Positions 36,601 to 44,044 of a stretch of 64,000 nt of DNA are shown here, piece by piece. The translations under genes and the position numbers were made by a program. Every line of letters begins with the position of its first letter. Position 1 is the first letter of the stretch. The notes under the pieces are model-generated. The model made no database searches. It was not told where the DNA came from and worked only from the letters and a program-made list of their open reading frames with translations. The DNA comes from CALGYY01 sp963678485 (GTDB taxonomy: Bacteria > Bacteroidota > Bacteroidia > Bacteroidales > CAIWKO01), in contig OY782882.1 of assembly GCA_963678485.1 (NCBI GenBank), forward strand, positions 1,674,001 to 1,738,000. The letters are read 5' to 3'.

Positions 36601-37941
36601 CGATTGCGGCTGCGCTCATTGGTTGAATCAATGCGATTAAAAAATGAAAATCGAATGATTCCTGCAGAGCCCGCCAACGCTCATGAAAAGACTGCAATAT
36701 TTGGAATTCCCGACGCAGGAAAAACAATATTGGTTCCATGGTTTTCTGATTTTTACTCCCCGTATATCCCGGTGCTGGCGACTCAGGCAGGATATAAAGT
36801 TGAAAATCTTCCTCCATCAGATCAGCAATCAATTGACCTTGGACTTGATTACGCTAATAACGAAATCTGTTATCCTGCCACGCTGGTTGTAGGGGATATC
36901 ATTCGCGCACTGAAGAGCGGAAAGTATTCCTTGGATGATATTGCAATCGGAATCAGTCAAACCGGTGGACAATGTCGCGCAACCAATTATATTGCGCTAA
37001 TAAAACGAGCAATGATTAATTCAGGATACAGCGATATTCCTGTAATTTCTGTTGCCACATCCGACGGACTGAACAACATTCAGCCGGGATTTACACCTGA
37101 TTGGCAAAAGATTATTATGCCAGCGATGAAGGCCTTATTATTTGCTGATAGTCTTTCGCGAATGTATTATGCAACCGTTTGTCGGGAAATCGAAAAAGGG
37201 GCTTCTGCGATTGTTCGCGACAAGTACATAGGCTGGAGTCTCTCTATGCTCCAGGCCGGTACTCATAAAGCATTGCTTCCATTGTTGAAAAAGGCAGTGC
37301 AGGAATTTAACAGAATTCCTGTAAGGGAAGGCGATGTACCAGCGGTTGGTATTGTTGGTGAAATTTATATTAAGTATAATAGTTTCGGACAATTCAATGT
37401 GATTGATTGGCTCATTGATCAGCACATCGAAGTCGCACAACCGCCGCTGCTGCACTTTTTTATGCAATCGTTCGTCAACATCCGCGTAAGCGATAAAGAA
37501 AATATTCAGGAATCTTCATCCTCACGATTTTTAATAAACTTCCTGAAATGGCGTGCAGGGAGGTATATCAGCCGTTACGAAAAGGCACTTCGAAATTTCA
37601 GGTATTACCGACCCGTTCATGGTATTGAAGATGAAGCACGATTAGCATCAGATATTTTAAGTCTGGCTAATCAATATGGCGAAGGCTGGCTAATTCCAGC
37701 CGAAATTGCATCCTTCTCAAAACAGAACATCAATCGTGTAGTTTGTATGCAGCCCTTTGGTTGCGTGGCAAACCATATTATTGGAAAAGGGATGGAAAAG
37801 AAAATTAAAAAATTATATCCCGATATGAATCTTCTGTTTTTAGATTTTGACTACGGCACTAGCAGGGTTAATGTCATCAACCGTCTGCAGTTCCTGGTAC
37901 AAAACCATCAGGAATTAATTCATGAAGACAGCGCGCATTAA
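33667..37941 (+). CDS. Giant 2-hydroxyacyl-CoA dehydratase activase-like protein (tandem BadF/HgdC domains plus DUF2229)
   Basis: A 1424-residue protein starting at ATG 33667, just after an in-frame TTG. Two ASKHA ATPase domains of the HgdC/BadF family stand in tandem: the first (about 1-260) opens with GIDIGSTTAKVVLI and the second (about 320-580) with GIDSGSTTTKIVVM. Each has a pair of cysteines 39 residues apart (Cys126/Cys165 and Cys448/Cys487), placed like the iron-sulphur ligands of HgdC. From about 675 a DUF2229/HGD-D-like region follows (RIGIPRILNMYENFPFW), with several scattered cysteines. HgdC-type activases use ATP to drive an electron into a radical dehydratase. The natural substrate of this fused family is unknown. 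Confidence 0.88.
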   Translation: MKTNLLGIDIGSTTAKVVLIANGKDLLFSAYERHNIRTAETLIILLHEVIEKHGDIPVKAVFSGSAGMGLAEQIHQPFVQEVIAASVAANSQYPGIKSLLDIGGEDAKLVLFNDNKNPDMRMNGNCAGGTGAYIDQMATLLNISISQMNDLAGSASKIYPIASRCGVFAKTDVQNLISRKICPEDIAASIFDAVAGQVINALARGCSIEPKLLFCGGPLTYIPRLRDSFVRLLKMSENDIVVPEHAELFTAIGAAMSAKKNQKLITLSALISGLEKRSVSPREQDTLPSLFNNREEFQQWEQQRKIINIPEASVKTGVPCYLGIDSGSTTTKIVVMDDEGKLCYKFYRNNQGRPLETVVDGLKEFAHQLNADGIRADIKGSAVTGYGEELIRSALGLDYGIVETVAHFMAAKHIEPGLTYILDIGGQDIKAISVRNNTITNIEINEACSSGCGSFIEGFARTLGYSPSEFSDLAVSSQAPYDLGSRCTVFMNSKVKQALRDGATVADLAAGLSYSVIKNCLTKVLKIKNYSEIGDHIVVQGGAFKNKSVFRSLELLSEKRIVCSNIPELMGAFGAALYARRTISKSTSVNHEFVGLDHLDDLNTYETKMSFCHGCTNNCQVTTYQFGNGNKCYSGNKCEKIFSNHPSTKSKEENIVDHKRHLLFAGNSKPMRKSAKRIGIPRILNMYENFPFWNTLFTRCGFEVVLSDDSNDSIYKQGYGTVMSDNICFPAKLSHGHIFNLAEKKVDRIFFPFVVYEKKEFEKSSNSFNCPIVTGYSEVLKSTSALLDARNIPFDAPSINFNDAELLEKACIKYLRTLGIKKTLAHLALGKALEVRRSVRSAVMKKNKSILKDAIQNNTPIVLLASHPYHIDRLIHQQVSQMLTDLGVAVINEEIAIGTNNEGFDKFFSVAQWEYPNRVLQAAWWVTRQENNIGFLQLNSFGCGPDSFIIDEIGELTRQSDVPYALIRIDEITSPGSTRLRLRSLVESMRLKNENRMIPAEPANAHEKTAIFGIPDAGKTILVPWFSDFYSPYIPVLATQAGYKVENLPPSDQQSIDLGLDYANNEICYPATLVVGDIIRALKSGKYSLDDIAIGISQTGGQCRATNYIALIKRAMINSGYSDIPVISVATSDGLNNIQPGFTPDWQKIIMPAMKALLFADSLSRMYYATVCREIEKGASAIVRDKYIGWSLSMLQAGTHKALLPLLKKAVQEFNRIPVREGDVPAVGIVGEIYIKYNSFGQFNVIDWLIDQHIEVAQPPLLHFFMQSFVNIRVSDKENIQESSSSRFLINFLKWRAGRYISRYEKALRNFRYYRPVHGIEDEARLASDILSLANQYGEGWLIPAEIASFSKQNINRVVCMQPFGCVANHIIGKGMEKKIKKLYPDMNLLFLDFDYGTSRVNVINRLQFLVQNHQELIHEDSAH

Positions 37942-38010
37942 TTCTATATTCTATTGGCCCATTTTATTGAATCGAACATCAACAAATTTTAACAGCATCA
38001 TCATGCTAAA

Positions 38011-38041
38011 TTTGTTTACTTAAATAACTTTGATACCTTTG
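38011..38041 (+). promoter_or_regulatory. Consensus promoter upstream of the FGE-like gene
   Basis: TTTG (38011-38014), a 19-base spacer and TACCTTTG (38034-38041) form a perfect Bacteroidota promoter. The start codon is at 38229, so the predicted leader is unusually long, about 180 bases. No small ORF of note was seen in it. Confidence 0.65.
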
Positions 38042-38057
38042 TTCATTGATGTACAAT

Positions 38058-38069
38058 TAACGTACGTTA
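38058..38069. promoter_or_regulatory. 12-bp perfect palindrome just after the predicted transcription start
   Basis: TAACGTACGTTA is self-complementary over 12 bases and lies about 10-20 bases downstream of the predicted transcription start. This position suits a repressor site. No regulator is identified. Confidence 0.4.
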
Positions 38070-38228
38070 TAATAAGTATTGTTGGATTTGTTCATTCACA
38101 TGGTTACTTTTCTTTGATTGAATTACTTTATCTCATCTGACGCTACCTGCTACAACGCATTTTATTTTATATCAACAATGAACTTCCAGGAAAATCCTCA
38201 ACTGTGTGTGTGAATAATATCTAATCCA

Positions 38229-38984
38229 ATGAAAAAACTATTTGTAATTATTGTCGTTTTTTGCTTTTCCTTAAGCGCCATTGCGCAGACGAAACCCAGC
38301 ATAGATTGGGTAAGTATTCCTGCAGGTTCATTCACAATGGGAAGTCCTAAAACAGATGCAACCCGGGGTCCGGATGAAATACAGCATCAAGTTACTATCA
38401 GTGCATTTAAAATGAGCAAGTACGAAATTACGTTCGAGCAATACGATGCTTTTTGTAGAGCTACAGGCCGTGAGTTGCCTTCAGATGAAGGTTGGGGTCG
38501 TGGAAGACGTCCGGTAATTAATGTTACCTGGGATGACGCTTCTGCATTTGCCACTTGGATGGGCTGTCGTTTACCTACCGAAGCTGAATGGGAATATGCT
38601 TGTCGTGCAGGAAGCACAACGGCATTCAACACTGGAAACAATCTCACTACAGACCAATCGAATTATAACGGCAATTATCCTTTTGGTGAAAATCCTAAAG
38701 GTGCCAATAAGAAAAAGACAACGGTTGTTGGAACTTACCTGCCCAATGCATGGGGCTTATTTGATATGCATGGGAACGTGTGGGAATGGTGCAGTGACTG
38801 GTATGGCGAATATCCCACCGATCATCAAACAGATCCCAAAGGCCCGGTTACGGGTGTTGCACGTGTTAGTCGCGGAGGAAGCTGGTATTACGGTGCCCGT
38901 TATTGCCGGTCCGCCAATCGCAGATTCTATTCTGTTGATTCGCGCTATTATTTTATTGGAATCCGTTTGGTTGCCAATGATTAA
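38229..38984 (+). CDS. Secreted formylglycine-generating-enzyme-like (SUMF1-domain) protein
   Basis: A 251-residue exported protein with a signal peptide (about 1-20, ending SAIAQ) and one FGE-sulfatase domain: IPAGSFTMGSP, MSKYEITFEQYDAFC, RLPTEAEWEYACRAGS, WGLFDMHGNVWEWCSDWYG and VSRGGSWYYGARYCRSANRR. True FGE uses two cysteines in the last block. Here the first is replaced by Tyr and only the second (YCR) remains. It is therefore probably not a sulfatase activator but one of the many SUMF1-fold proteins with binding or other roles. The T9SS components GldJ and GldK share this fold, but they are longer lipoproteins. Confidence 0.88.
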   Translation: MKKLFVIIVVFCFSLSAIAQTKPSIDWVSIPAGSFTMGSPKTDATRGPDEIQHQVTISAFKMSKYEITFEQYDAFCRATGRELPSDEGWGRGRRPVINVTWDDASAFATWMGCRLPTEAEWEYACRAGSTTAFNTGNNLTTDQSNYNGNYPFGENPKGANKKKTTVVGTYLPNAWGLFDMHGNVWEWCSDWYGEYPTDHQTDPKGPVTGVARVSRGGSWYYGARYCRSANRRFYSVDSRYYFIGIRLVAND

Positions 38985-39054
38985 TTAATATTGTCGAAAG
39001 ATCTTATAATCGGCTGTGTAAAAGAAATAGCTCACATTCAATATTTCATTCAGC

Positions 39055-40152
39055 ATGAATAAAACCAATCTGCAAACAGAAATTGATGCATCATATCTGT
39101 ATCATAAACTTGCCGAGCATGAGGCTGATGCTATCATTGCAAGTGTTTTCAGGCAAATGAGTGAAATTGAAAAAGGCCACGCTGAAGCCTTTGCTAAAAA
39201 GGCAGGCCGTGATATTGATGATTTGATGCAGCCATCATGGAGGGCAAAAACCATTAATACCATTGGGAGAATCTTTGGTTATGATTATGTTCTCGGTGTA
39301 TTAATGGATACTGAGAAGAGTATTTCAAATGGAATTTTATTTACTAAAAAGAAACAGAAAAAGGAGATTACCGGCACTGAAGGAAATCACGTGAGTATTC
39401 TTCGTTCAATCCTTGAAAAAGAGGAACGAGTTACTGGCACTCAACTCTCGAAATTTGAAAGCCGACACCGCTCTGTGGGCGGCAATGCAATAAGAGCTGC
39501 AGTGCTTGGAGGTAATGACGGCTTGGTCTCTAACTTTAGTTTGGTGATGGGAATTGCCGGTGCCACGGCAGGCAATGGTGGAGTTTTGCTGGCCGGTATT
39601 GCAGGTCTGCTAGCCGGAGCATTATCAATGGCTTTGGGTGAATGGATTTCGGTTAAAAGTTCTCAGGAATTATATGAGAACCAAATGCAGTTAGAGATGG
39701 ATGAGATTGAAACCAACCCTGAAGGCGAAACACAGGAACTAGCATTGATTTATATGGCAAAGGGAATCCCTGAAGCACAGGCACAACAAATGGCTATTGA
39801 CATTATGAAAGATAAGGAAAATGCCCATCATGTATTAGTGAAGGAAGAATTGGGTATTAATACTGAAGACCTTAAAGGTTCTGCGATTGAAGCGGCCGTT
39901 TACTCGTTTATTTTATTCTCGATTGGTGCAATCATTCCTGTGTTGCCATTCATGTTTACTAACGGAACAAAAGCCATCATCCTAAGCGTCTGTTTAAGCG
40001 CCGCAGGACTCTTTTTAATAGGTGCAGCCATTACTCTATTTACTGGAAGAAATGTATGGTTTTCTGGCTTCAGACAAGTATTATTTGGATTAATAGCTGC
40101 GGCCATCACCTTTGGAATTGGTGAGCTGATTGGTGTTTCCTTAGCCAAGTAG
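39055..40152 (+). CDS. Ferritin-like/VIT1-CCC1 family iron transporter (MbfA-like)
   Basis: A 365-residue membrane protein. Residues about 1-130 form a helical, rubrerythrin-like ferritin domain rich in Glu and His (EIDASYLYHKLAEHEAD, MSEIEKGHAEAF, GNHVSILRSILEKEE), with the spacing of di-iron ligands. Residues about 145-365 are a VIT1/CCC1 transporter with five hydrophobic segments: RAAVLGGNDGLVSNFSLVMGIAGA, GEWISVKSSQELYE and two closing helices. The layout matches MbfA-type iron exporters, which oxidise or sense ferrous iron in the soluble domain and export it. Manganese is an alternative cargo. The gene is convergent with ftsZ, with a terminator between them. Confidence 0.88.
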   Translation: MNKTNLQTEIDASYLYHKLAEHEADAIIASVFRQMSEIEKGHAEAFAKKAGRDIDDLMQPSWRAKTINTIGRIFGYDYVLGVLMDTEKSISNGILFTKKKQKKEITGTEGNHVSILRSILEKEERVTGTQLSKFESRHRSVGGNAIRAAVLGGNDGLVSNFSLVMGIAGATAGNGGVLLAGIAGLLAGALSMALGEWISVKSSQELYENQMQLEMDEIETNPEGETQELALIYMAKGIPEAQAQQMAIDIMKDKENAHHVLVKEELGINTEDLKGSAIEAAVYSFILFSIGAIIPVLPFMFTNGTKAIILSVCLSAAGLFLIGAAITLFTGRNVWFSGFRQVLFGLIAAAITFGIGELIGVSLAK

Positions 40153-40181
40153 AAAAACATTACAATCCAATGGACTCGGGC

Positions 40182-40215
40182 AAAAAAAAGCTGCCTGCAA
40201 AAAGCACAGGCAGCT
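40182..40215 (-). terminator. Rho-independent terminator after ftsZ
   Basis: AGCTGCCTG (40189-40197) and CAGGCAGCT (40207-40215) form a perfect 9-bp GC-rich stem with a 9-base loop. An A run at 40182-40189 becomes a U tract on the minus-strand transcript. It closes the dcw cluster and can also help stop the convergent transporter transcript. Confidence 0.85.
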
Positions 40216-40238
40216 GTGGGATGTCCTTTGGGACTATA

Positions 40239-41807
40239 TTAATCCACGTTGTCGTGGAGGAAGGAGTTGTTTTTCAACTCCGTTTTCTTCTCCTCATCTT
40301 CACCCAGCATCAACTTAGATACTTCTGATTCGGAAGAGGGTTTTACGTCAGATAATTCAACATTACGGCGCTTGTAAGCAGGTTCCTTTTCAACTTCTTC
40401 AAGTCCTTGCTGTGTTCTGATTTTGATACTCAGTTCACGTAATTTTTTTGTACGATCCTGCGAACGACTATACATTTCGCGATCGTCGGGGGTTTGCAGT
40501 TGAAGTGGCTTTTCCGTTGGAATTTCGTATTTATTAACGGGATTAGTTTCTTCAACTGTATTGGTAACGGGAGTTTCCTTCTTTTCTTCTTCGGCCGGTT
40601 TCAGCGTTTTAAATTCGAAGGAGAATCCATCCACTTCTTCAATCTTAGTAACGTATTCATCCTTCTTCGGAGCAATGGGCTCTTGCTTGGATTCAACGGG
40701 TGTTTTATCTTCCTTCACATACATATCGAAGTTGTCCACTTCAGTGACATTTCTTTCTACTTCTGATGTCTTTTCAATAGTAGGTTCCAGAGGATGTACT
40801 ATTTTTTCGGTAGCGGGTGTAGCAATAACATTGTTTGCAATACTGCTGTTGAAGCCGGTTGCGATGATAGTAACACAAATACTGTTTCCGAGGCGTTCAT
40901 CGTTTCCACTACCCCAAATAACTTCTGCAGTGCTTCCTGCTTCGGCCTGGATATAATCAGTAATCTCGGTGATTTCATCCATTGATATTTCCTGATAACC
41001 GGAGGAGATGTAAAGAAGAACATTCTTAGCTCCTGTAATATTACTCTCGTTAAGCAATGGAGAGGTAAGAGCCTTTTCTACAGCAACCGATGCGCGATTC
41101 TCGCCTTCAGCAACGCCTGTACCCATGATAGCAGCACCACTGTTACGCATAACGGTGTTCACATCATTAAAGTCAACATTTACATTACCAGTGATTGTGA
41201 TGATTTCGGCAATACCCTTGGCAGCAACCGTAAGAATATCATCAGCTTTTCCAAATGCTTCACTTAATTTGAGATCGCCATGGAGCTCGCGGAGTTTATC
41301 ATTGCAGATAATGAGTAAGGTATCGACATATTTTCGCATTTCAGCAATACCCTGATCAGCCTGCTGTTTGCGTTTGCGCCCTTCGAACAAAAACGGAATG
41401 GTAACAATACCCACGGTGAGAATTCCCAATTCCTTAGCGATTGAAGCGATAACCGGTGCAGCTCCGGTTCCGGTTCCACCACCCATACCTGCGGTAATAA
41501 ACACCATTTTTGTGTTGGTCTGAAGAAGCGTTCTAATCTCTTCGCTACTTTCAATGGCAGCCTGACGTCCAACTTCAGGAATGGAACCAGCGCCCATGCC
41601 TTCTGTAAGATTTGCTCCCAATTGTATCTTAACAGGGACCTCGCTCATTTCAAGAGCCTGACTGTCGGTATTGGCAAGAATAAAATCCACACCGCGTATC
41701 CCCTGCCGGAACATGTACGTAACTGCGTTACTTCCACCACCACCCACACCTAGGACCTTGATGATAGACGATTGATTTTTGGGCGCTTCAAATTTCATAG
41801 ACTGCAT
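40239..41807 (-). CDS. ftsZ: Cell division protein FtsZ
   Basis: A 522-residue tubulin-like GTPase that forms the division ring. The GTP-binding signature GGGTGTGA is at residues 109-116, the GVGGGGSNAV loop is near residue 20, and the T7 catalytic loop NVDFND is near 208. After the globular core (about 1-330) comes an unusually long, charged linker rich in Glu, Lys and Thr, then a conserved tail NSFLHDNVD. The tail probably binds FtsA and other partners, as the C-terminal peptide does in other bacteria. The gene ends the cluster, 151 bases after ftsA, behind a 17-bp palindrome. Confidence 0.98.
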   Translation of the reverse strand: MQSMKFEAPKNQSSIIKVLGVGGGGSNAVTYMFRQGIRGVDFILANTDSQALEMSEVPVKIQLGANLTEGMGAGSIPEVGRQAAIESSEEIRTLLQTNTKMVFITAGMGGGTGTGAAPVIASIAKELGILTVGIVTIPFLFEGRKRKQQADQGIAEMRKYVDTLLIICNDKLRELHGDLKLSEAFGKADDILTVAAKGIAEIITITGNVNVDFNDVNTVMRNSGAAIMGTGVAEGENRASVAVEKALTSPLLNESNITGAKNVLLYISSGYQEISMDEITEITDYIQAEAGSTAEVIWGSGNDERLGNSICVTIIATGFNSSIANNVIATPATEKIVHPLEPTIEKTSEVERNVTEVDNFDMYVKEDKTPVESKQEPIAPKKDEYVTKIEEVDGFSFEFKTLKPAEEEKKETPVTNTVEETNPVNKYEIPTEKPLQLQTPDDREMYSRSQDRTKKLRELSIKIRTQQGLEEVEKEPAYKRRNVELSDVKPSSESEVSKLMLGEDEEKKTELKNNSFLHDNVD

Positions 41808-41908
41808 TTTTTGGAGGATGTAAAAATAACCTTTAAGATTGTGTTAATATTTTGTAATCGTAACAATTTATCAACTAGGTATTGTTAATTATTAAAAACA
41901 TAACCAGC

Positions 41909-41925
41909 TGAATATCAGATATTCA
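41909..41925. promoter_or_regulatory. 17-bp palindrome in the ftsA-ftsZ gap
   Basis: TGAATATC (41909-41916), a central A and GATATTCA (41918-41925) form a perfect inverted repeat with 8-bp arms, about 100 bases upstream of ftsZ. The 1-base centre makes a protein-binding site more likely than an RNA hairpin. No clear promoter was found near it. Confidence 0.45.
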
Positions 41926-41958
41926 AAAAAACTCATTTTTTATATATTTGAAGCACAA

Positions 41959-43233
41959 TTAGTTAACATCTTCTTCACCAAAGAATTCTTTTCCTTTTCT
42001 GAACATAGAATCGAAGAAGGATCCTTTGGTACGACTTGGTGGCGTTGGCGCATTCTTGTCTTTTGCCGCATTACTGCGGTTGGTGTGTTGCTGTCCCCTC
42101 AGGACAAGCCCAATTCCAGTGGCATACATGGGCAAAGACATCTCTTCTGCAACCTTTTCAGCTAAATGCTCAGTCGGGTATCCAATACGGGTATCCATAC
42201 CTGTAATGAACTCTGCAAGTTGGCTAATATGTTTTAACTGAGAACCTCCACCGGTAAGAACTAAACCTGCAATCAGTTTTTTCTCAAAACCAGAATTTTT
42301 TACTTCGTAGTAAACATGTTCGAGGATTTCTTCCATACGAGCCTGAATGATACTGGCAAGATTCTTAACCGAAATTTCTTTTCGTGGGCGACCTTTTAAT
42401 CCGGGAATAGAAACGATTTCTTCTGCTTTGCTTTCGCTGGCGAGAGCAGACCCGAAACGCACTTTGAGGGCTTCCGCCTGATCTTTAATGATAGTGCAAC
42501 CTTCCTTCACATCTTCGGTAATGATATCGCCACCTAAAGGAATCACGGCAGTGTGACGGATAATGTCGTCCTGGAAAATTGCGATATCTGTGGTTCCACC
42601 GCCAATGTCAACCAGCACAACACCGGCTTCTTTTTCTTCGTCGCTTAGCACAGCTTCTGCCGAAGCGAGTGGCTCAAGAATCTGATCGGCGATTTGCAAA
42701 CCGGCTTTTGTCACACATTTGTTAATGTTACGAACCGCGGAAACCTGTCCTGTGATAATGTGAAAATCTGCTTCAAGACAGATACCTGCCATACCAATTG
42801 GATGTTTGATTCCACTTTCTTTATCGACAATGTATGATTGCGGTATTACATGGATAATCTCTTCTCCAGGCTGCATCACAAGTTTGTACATATCTTCCAC
42901 CAAACGGTTGATATCATCCTGACTGATTTCATTATCCAGACTATCACGTATCAGGCTTCCTCTGTGTTGTATACTTTTTATGTGCTGTCCGGCAATACCC
43001 ACATTAACAACGCGGATATTAACACCAGCCTGTGCTTCAGCATCGGCAACGGCCTTGCGGATTGAATCCACAGTATACTCAATATTGGATACTACGCCGC
43101 GCTTCACACCCAGTGACTTTGCTTTGCCGTATCCGAGAATTTCCAGTTTGCCGTAAGCATTCTGACGGCCAACAATGGCCGCAATTTTTGTTGATCCTAT
43201 ATCTAAACCAACGATAATTTCGCCAGATTCCAT
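41959..43233 (-). CDS. ftsA: Cell division protein FtsA
   Basis: A 424-residue actin-like ATPase that tethers FtsZ to the membrane. The phosphate-1 motif VGLDIGSTKIAAIVG is at residues 9-23, VVLVDIGGGTTDIAIF forms phosphate 2 and LVLTGGGSQLKHI is the adenosine motif. A 1C-type subdomain (GIAGQHIKSIQHRGS) is present. The C-terminus (SFFDSMFRKGKEFFGEE) is an amphipathic helix suited to membrane binding. It starts 10 bases after the ftsQ stop. Length and order are normal for the phylum. Confidence 0.98.
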   Translation of the reverse strand: MESGEIIVGLDIGSTKIAAIVGRQNAYGKLEILGYGKAKSLGVKRGVVSNIEYTVDSIRKAVADAEAQAGVNIRVVNVGIAGQHIKSIQHRGSLIRDSLDNEISQDDINRLVEDMYKLVMQPGEEIIHVIPQSYIVDKESGIKHPIGMAGICLEADFHIITGQVSAVRNINKCVTKAGLQIADQILEPLASAEAVLSDEEKEAGVVLVDIGGGTTDIAIFQDDIIRHTAVIPLGGDIITEDVKEGCTIIKDQAEALKVRFGSALASESKAEEIVSIPGLKGRPRKEISVKNLASIIQARMEEILEHVYYEVKNSGFEKKLIAGLVLTGGGSQLKHISQLAEFITGMDTRIGYPTEHLAEKVAEEMSLPMYATGIGLVLRGQQHTNRSNAAKDKNAPTPPSRTKGSFFDSMFRKGKEFFGEEDVN

Positions 43234-43243
43234 AATATTGAAT

Positions 43244-44044
43244 TTATTTTATTGTACAAACTACTTGATTTTCAAATTTTAAATTTAATGTATCATATGC
43301 ATCCCAACCTTCGGTAGATAAACCCTGTTTATAAAAGATAACCAGATTGCCGAATTTTTTTTCAATATCGTGAGCATCTCCAAAAATAATTAGGTGTTTA
43401 CCAACCATTGGAATTAGTTCAAACTCCCCATCTTTATTGACAAATATCTGTTCGATCTGAGCCTTTAAAAACACATCATTATTAATATACGATGCTATTT
43501 TGTATATTCCATAGGTTAATGTTTTCTCAATTACTGAATCTTCTTTACCCATTGGATCATTAACTTTCAGCACCAAATTTTCATCGTACACTTCATTAAT
43601 GTAGCCATTGGCCAGCAGGACCCGGGCTGATTTCCCCGGATTAAGAGGCATCATGTATCCATCCTCACTAATGTACCATTGTTCGTGCGCTGCATTTTGA
43701 ACCCTTACTACAGGTTGTCGCTGAATAACCTGAATATTCACAACCCCATCAAGCGTGGCAAATACCGAGGCTTTTAGAACATAGGGATTATCAGCAATTA
43801 GTAATTCAAGTTTGTGAATGTCGATGTTTCCAATAGGCTCGCCTTCCAATGAATCATCAACTAATTCCATATATGCACGTATATCCTGTTCTGTAATGAA
43901 AACTTCTCCTCCGGGATTGATAATATTAATTCTCACTTCTTTGCATCGCTCCGAATCATGGCGCTTCACTATCATCCCAACAAACACCATTGCGATGATG
44001 ATTACACCAATCCAAACGATTATCCACACCATTCGCTTTTTCAT
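43244..44044 (-). CDS. ftsQ: Cell division protein FtsQ/DivIB
   Basis: A 266-residue bitopic division protein. A short cytoplasmic tail (MKKR) is followed by one membrane segment (about residues 5-26, VWIIVWIGVIIIAMVFVGMIV) and then periplasmic POTRA and beta domains. The sequence is divergent, as usual for FtsQ of Bacteroidota. Position between murC and ftsA plus the topology make the call. Its start overlaps the murC stop by 4 bases (ATGA). Confidence 0.9.
   Translation of the reverse strand: MKKRMVWIIVWIGVIIIAMVFVGMIVKRHDSERCKEVRINIINPGGEVFITEQDIRAYMELVDDSLEGEPIGNIDIHKLELLIADNPYVLKASVFATLDGVVNIQVIQRQPVVRVQNAAHEQWYISEDGYMMPLNPGKSARVLLANGYINEVYDENLVLKVNDPMGKEDSVIEKTLTYGIYKIASYINNDVFLKAQIEQIFVNKDGEFELIPMVGKHLIIFGDAHDIEKKFGNLVIFYKQGLSTEGWDAYDTLNLKFENQVVCTIK

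Noticed and set aside
38229..38984. Sulfatase-activating formylglycine-generating enzyme
   Set aside because: The first of the two catalytic cysteines is Tyr and no sulfatase gene is nearby.
40561..40956. Long open frame antisense to the ftsZ linker
   Set aside because: It is complementary to the low-complexity Glu/Lys/Thr-rich linker of FtsZ, whose codons read as Ser/Phe/Leu-rich on the other strand. It has no promoter or domain.
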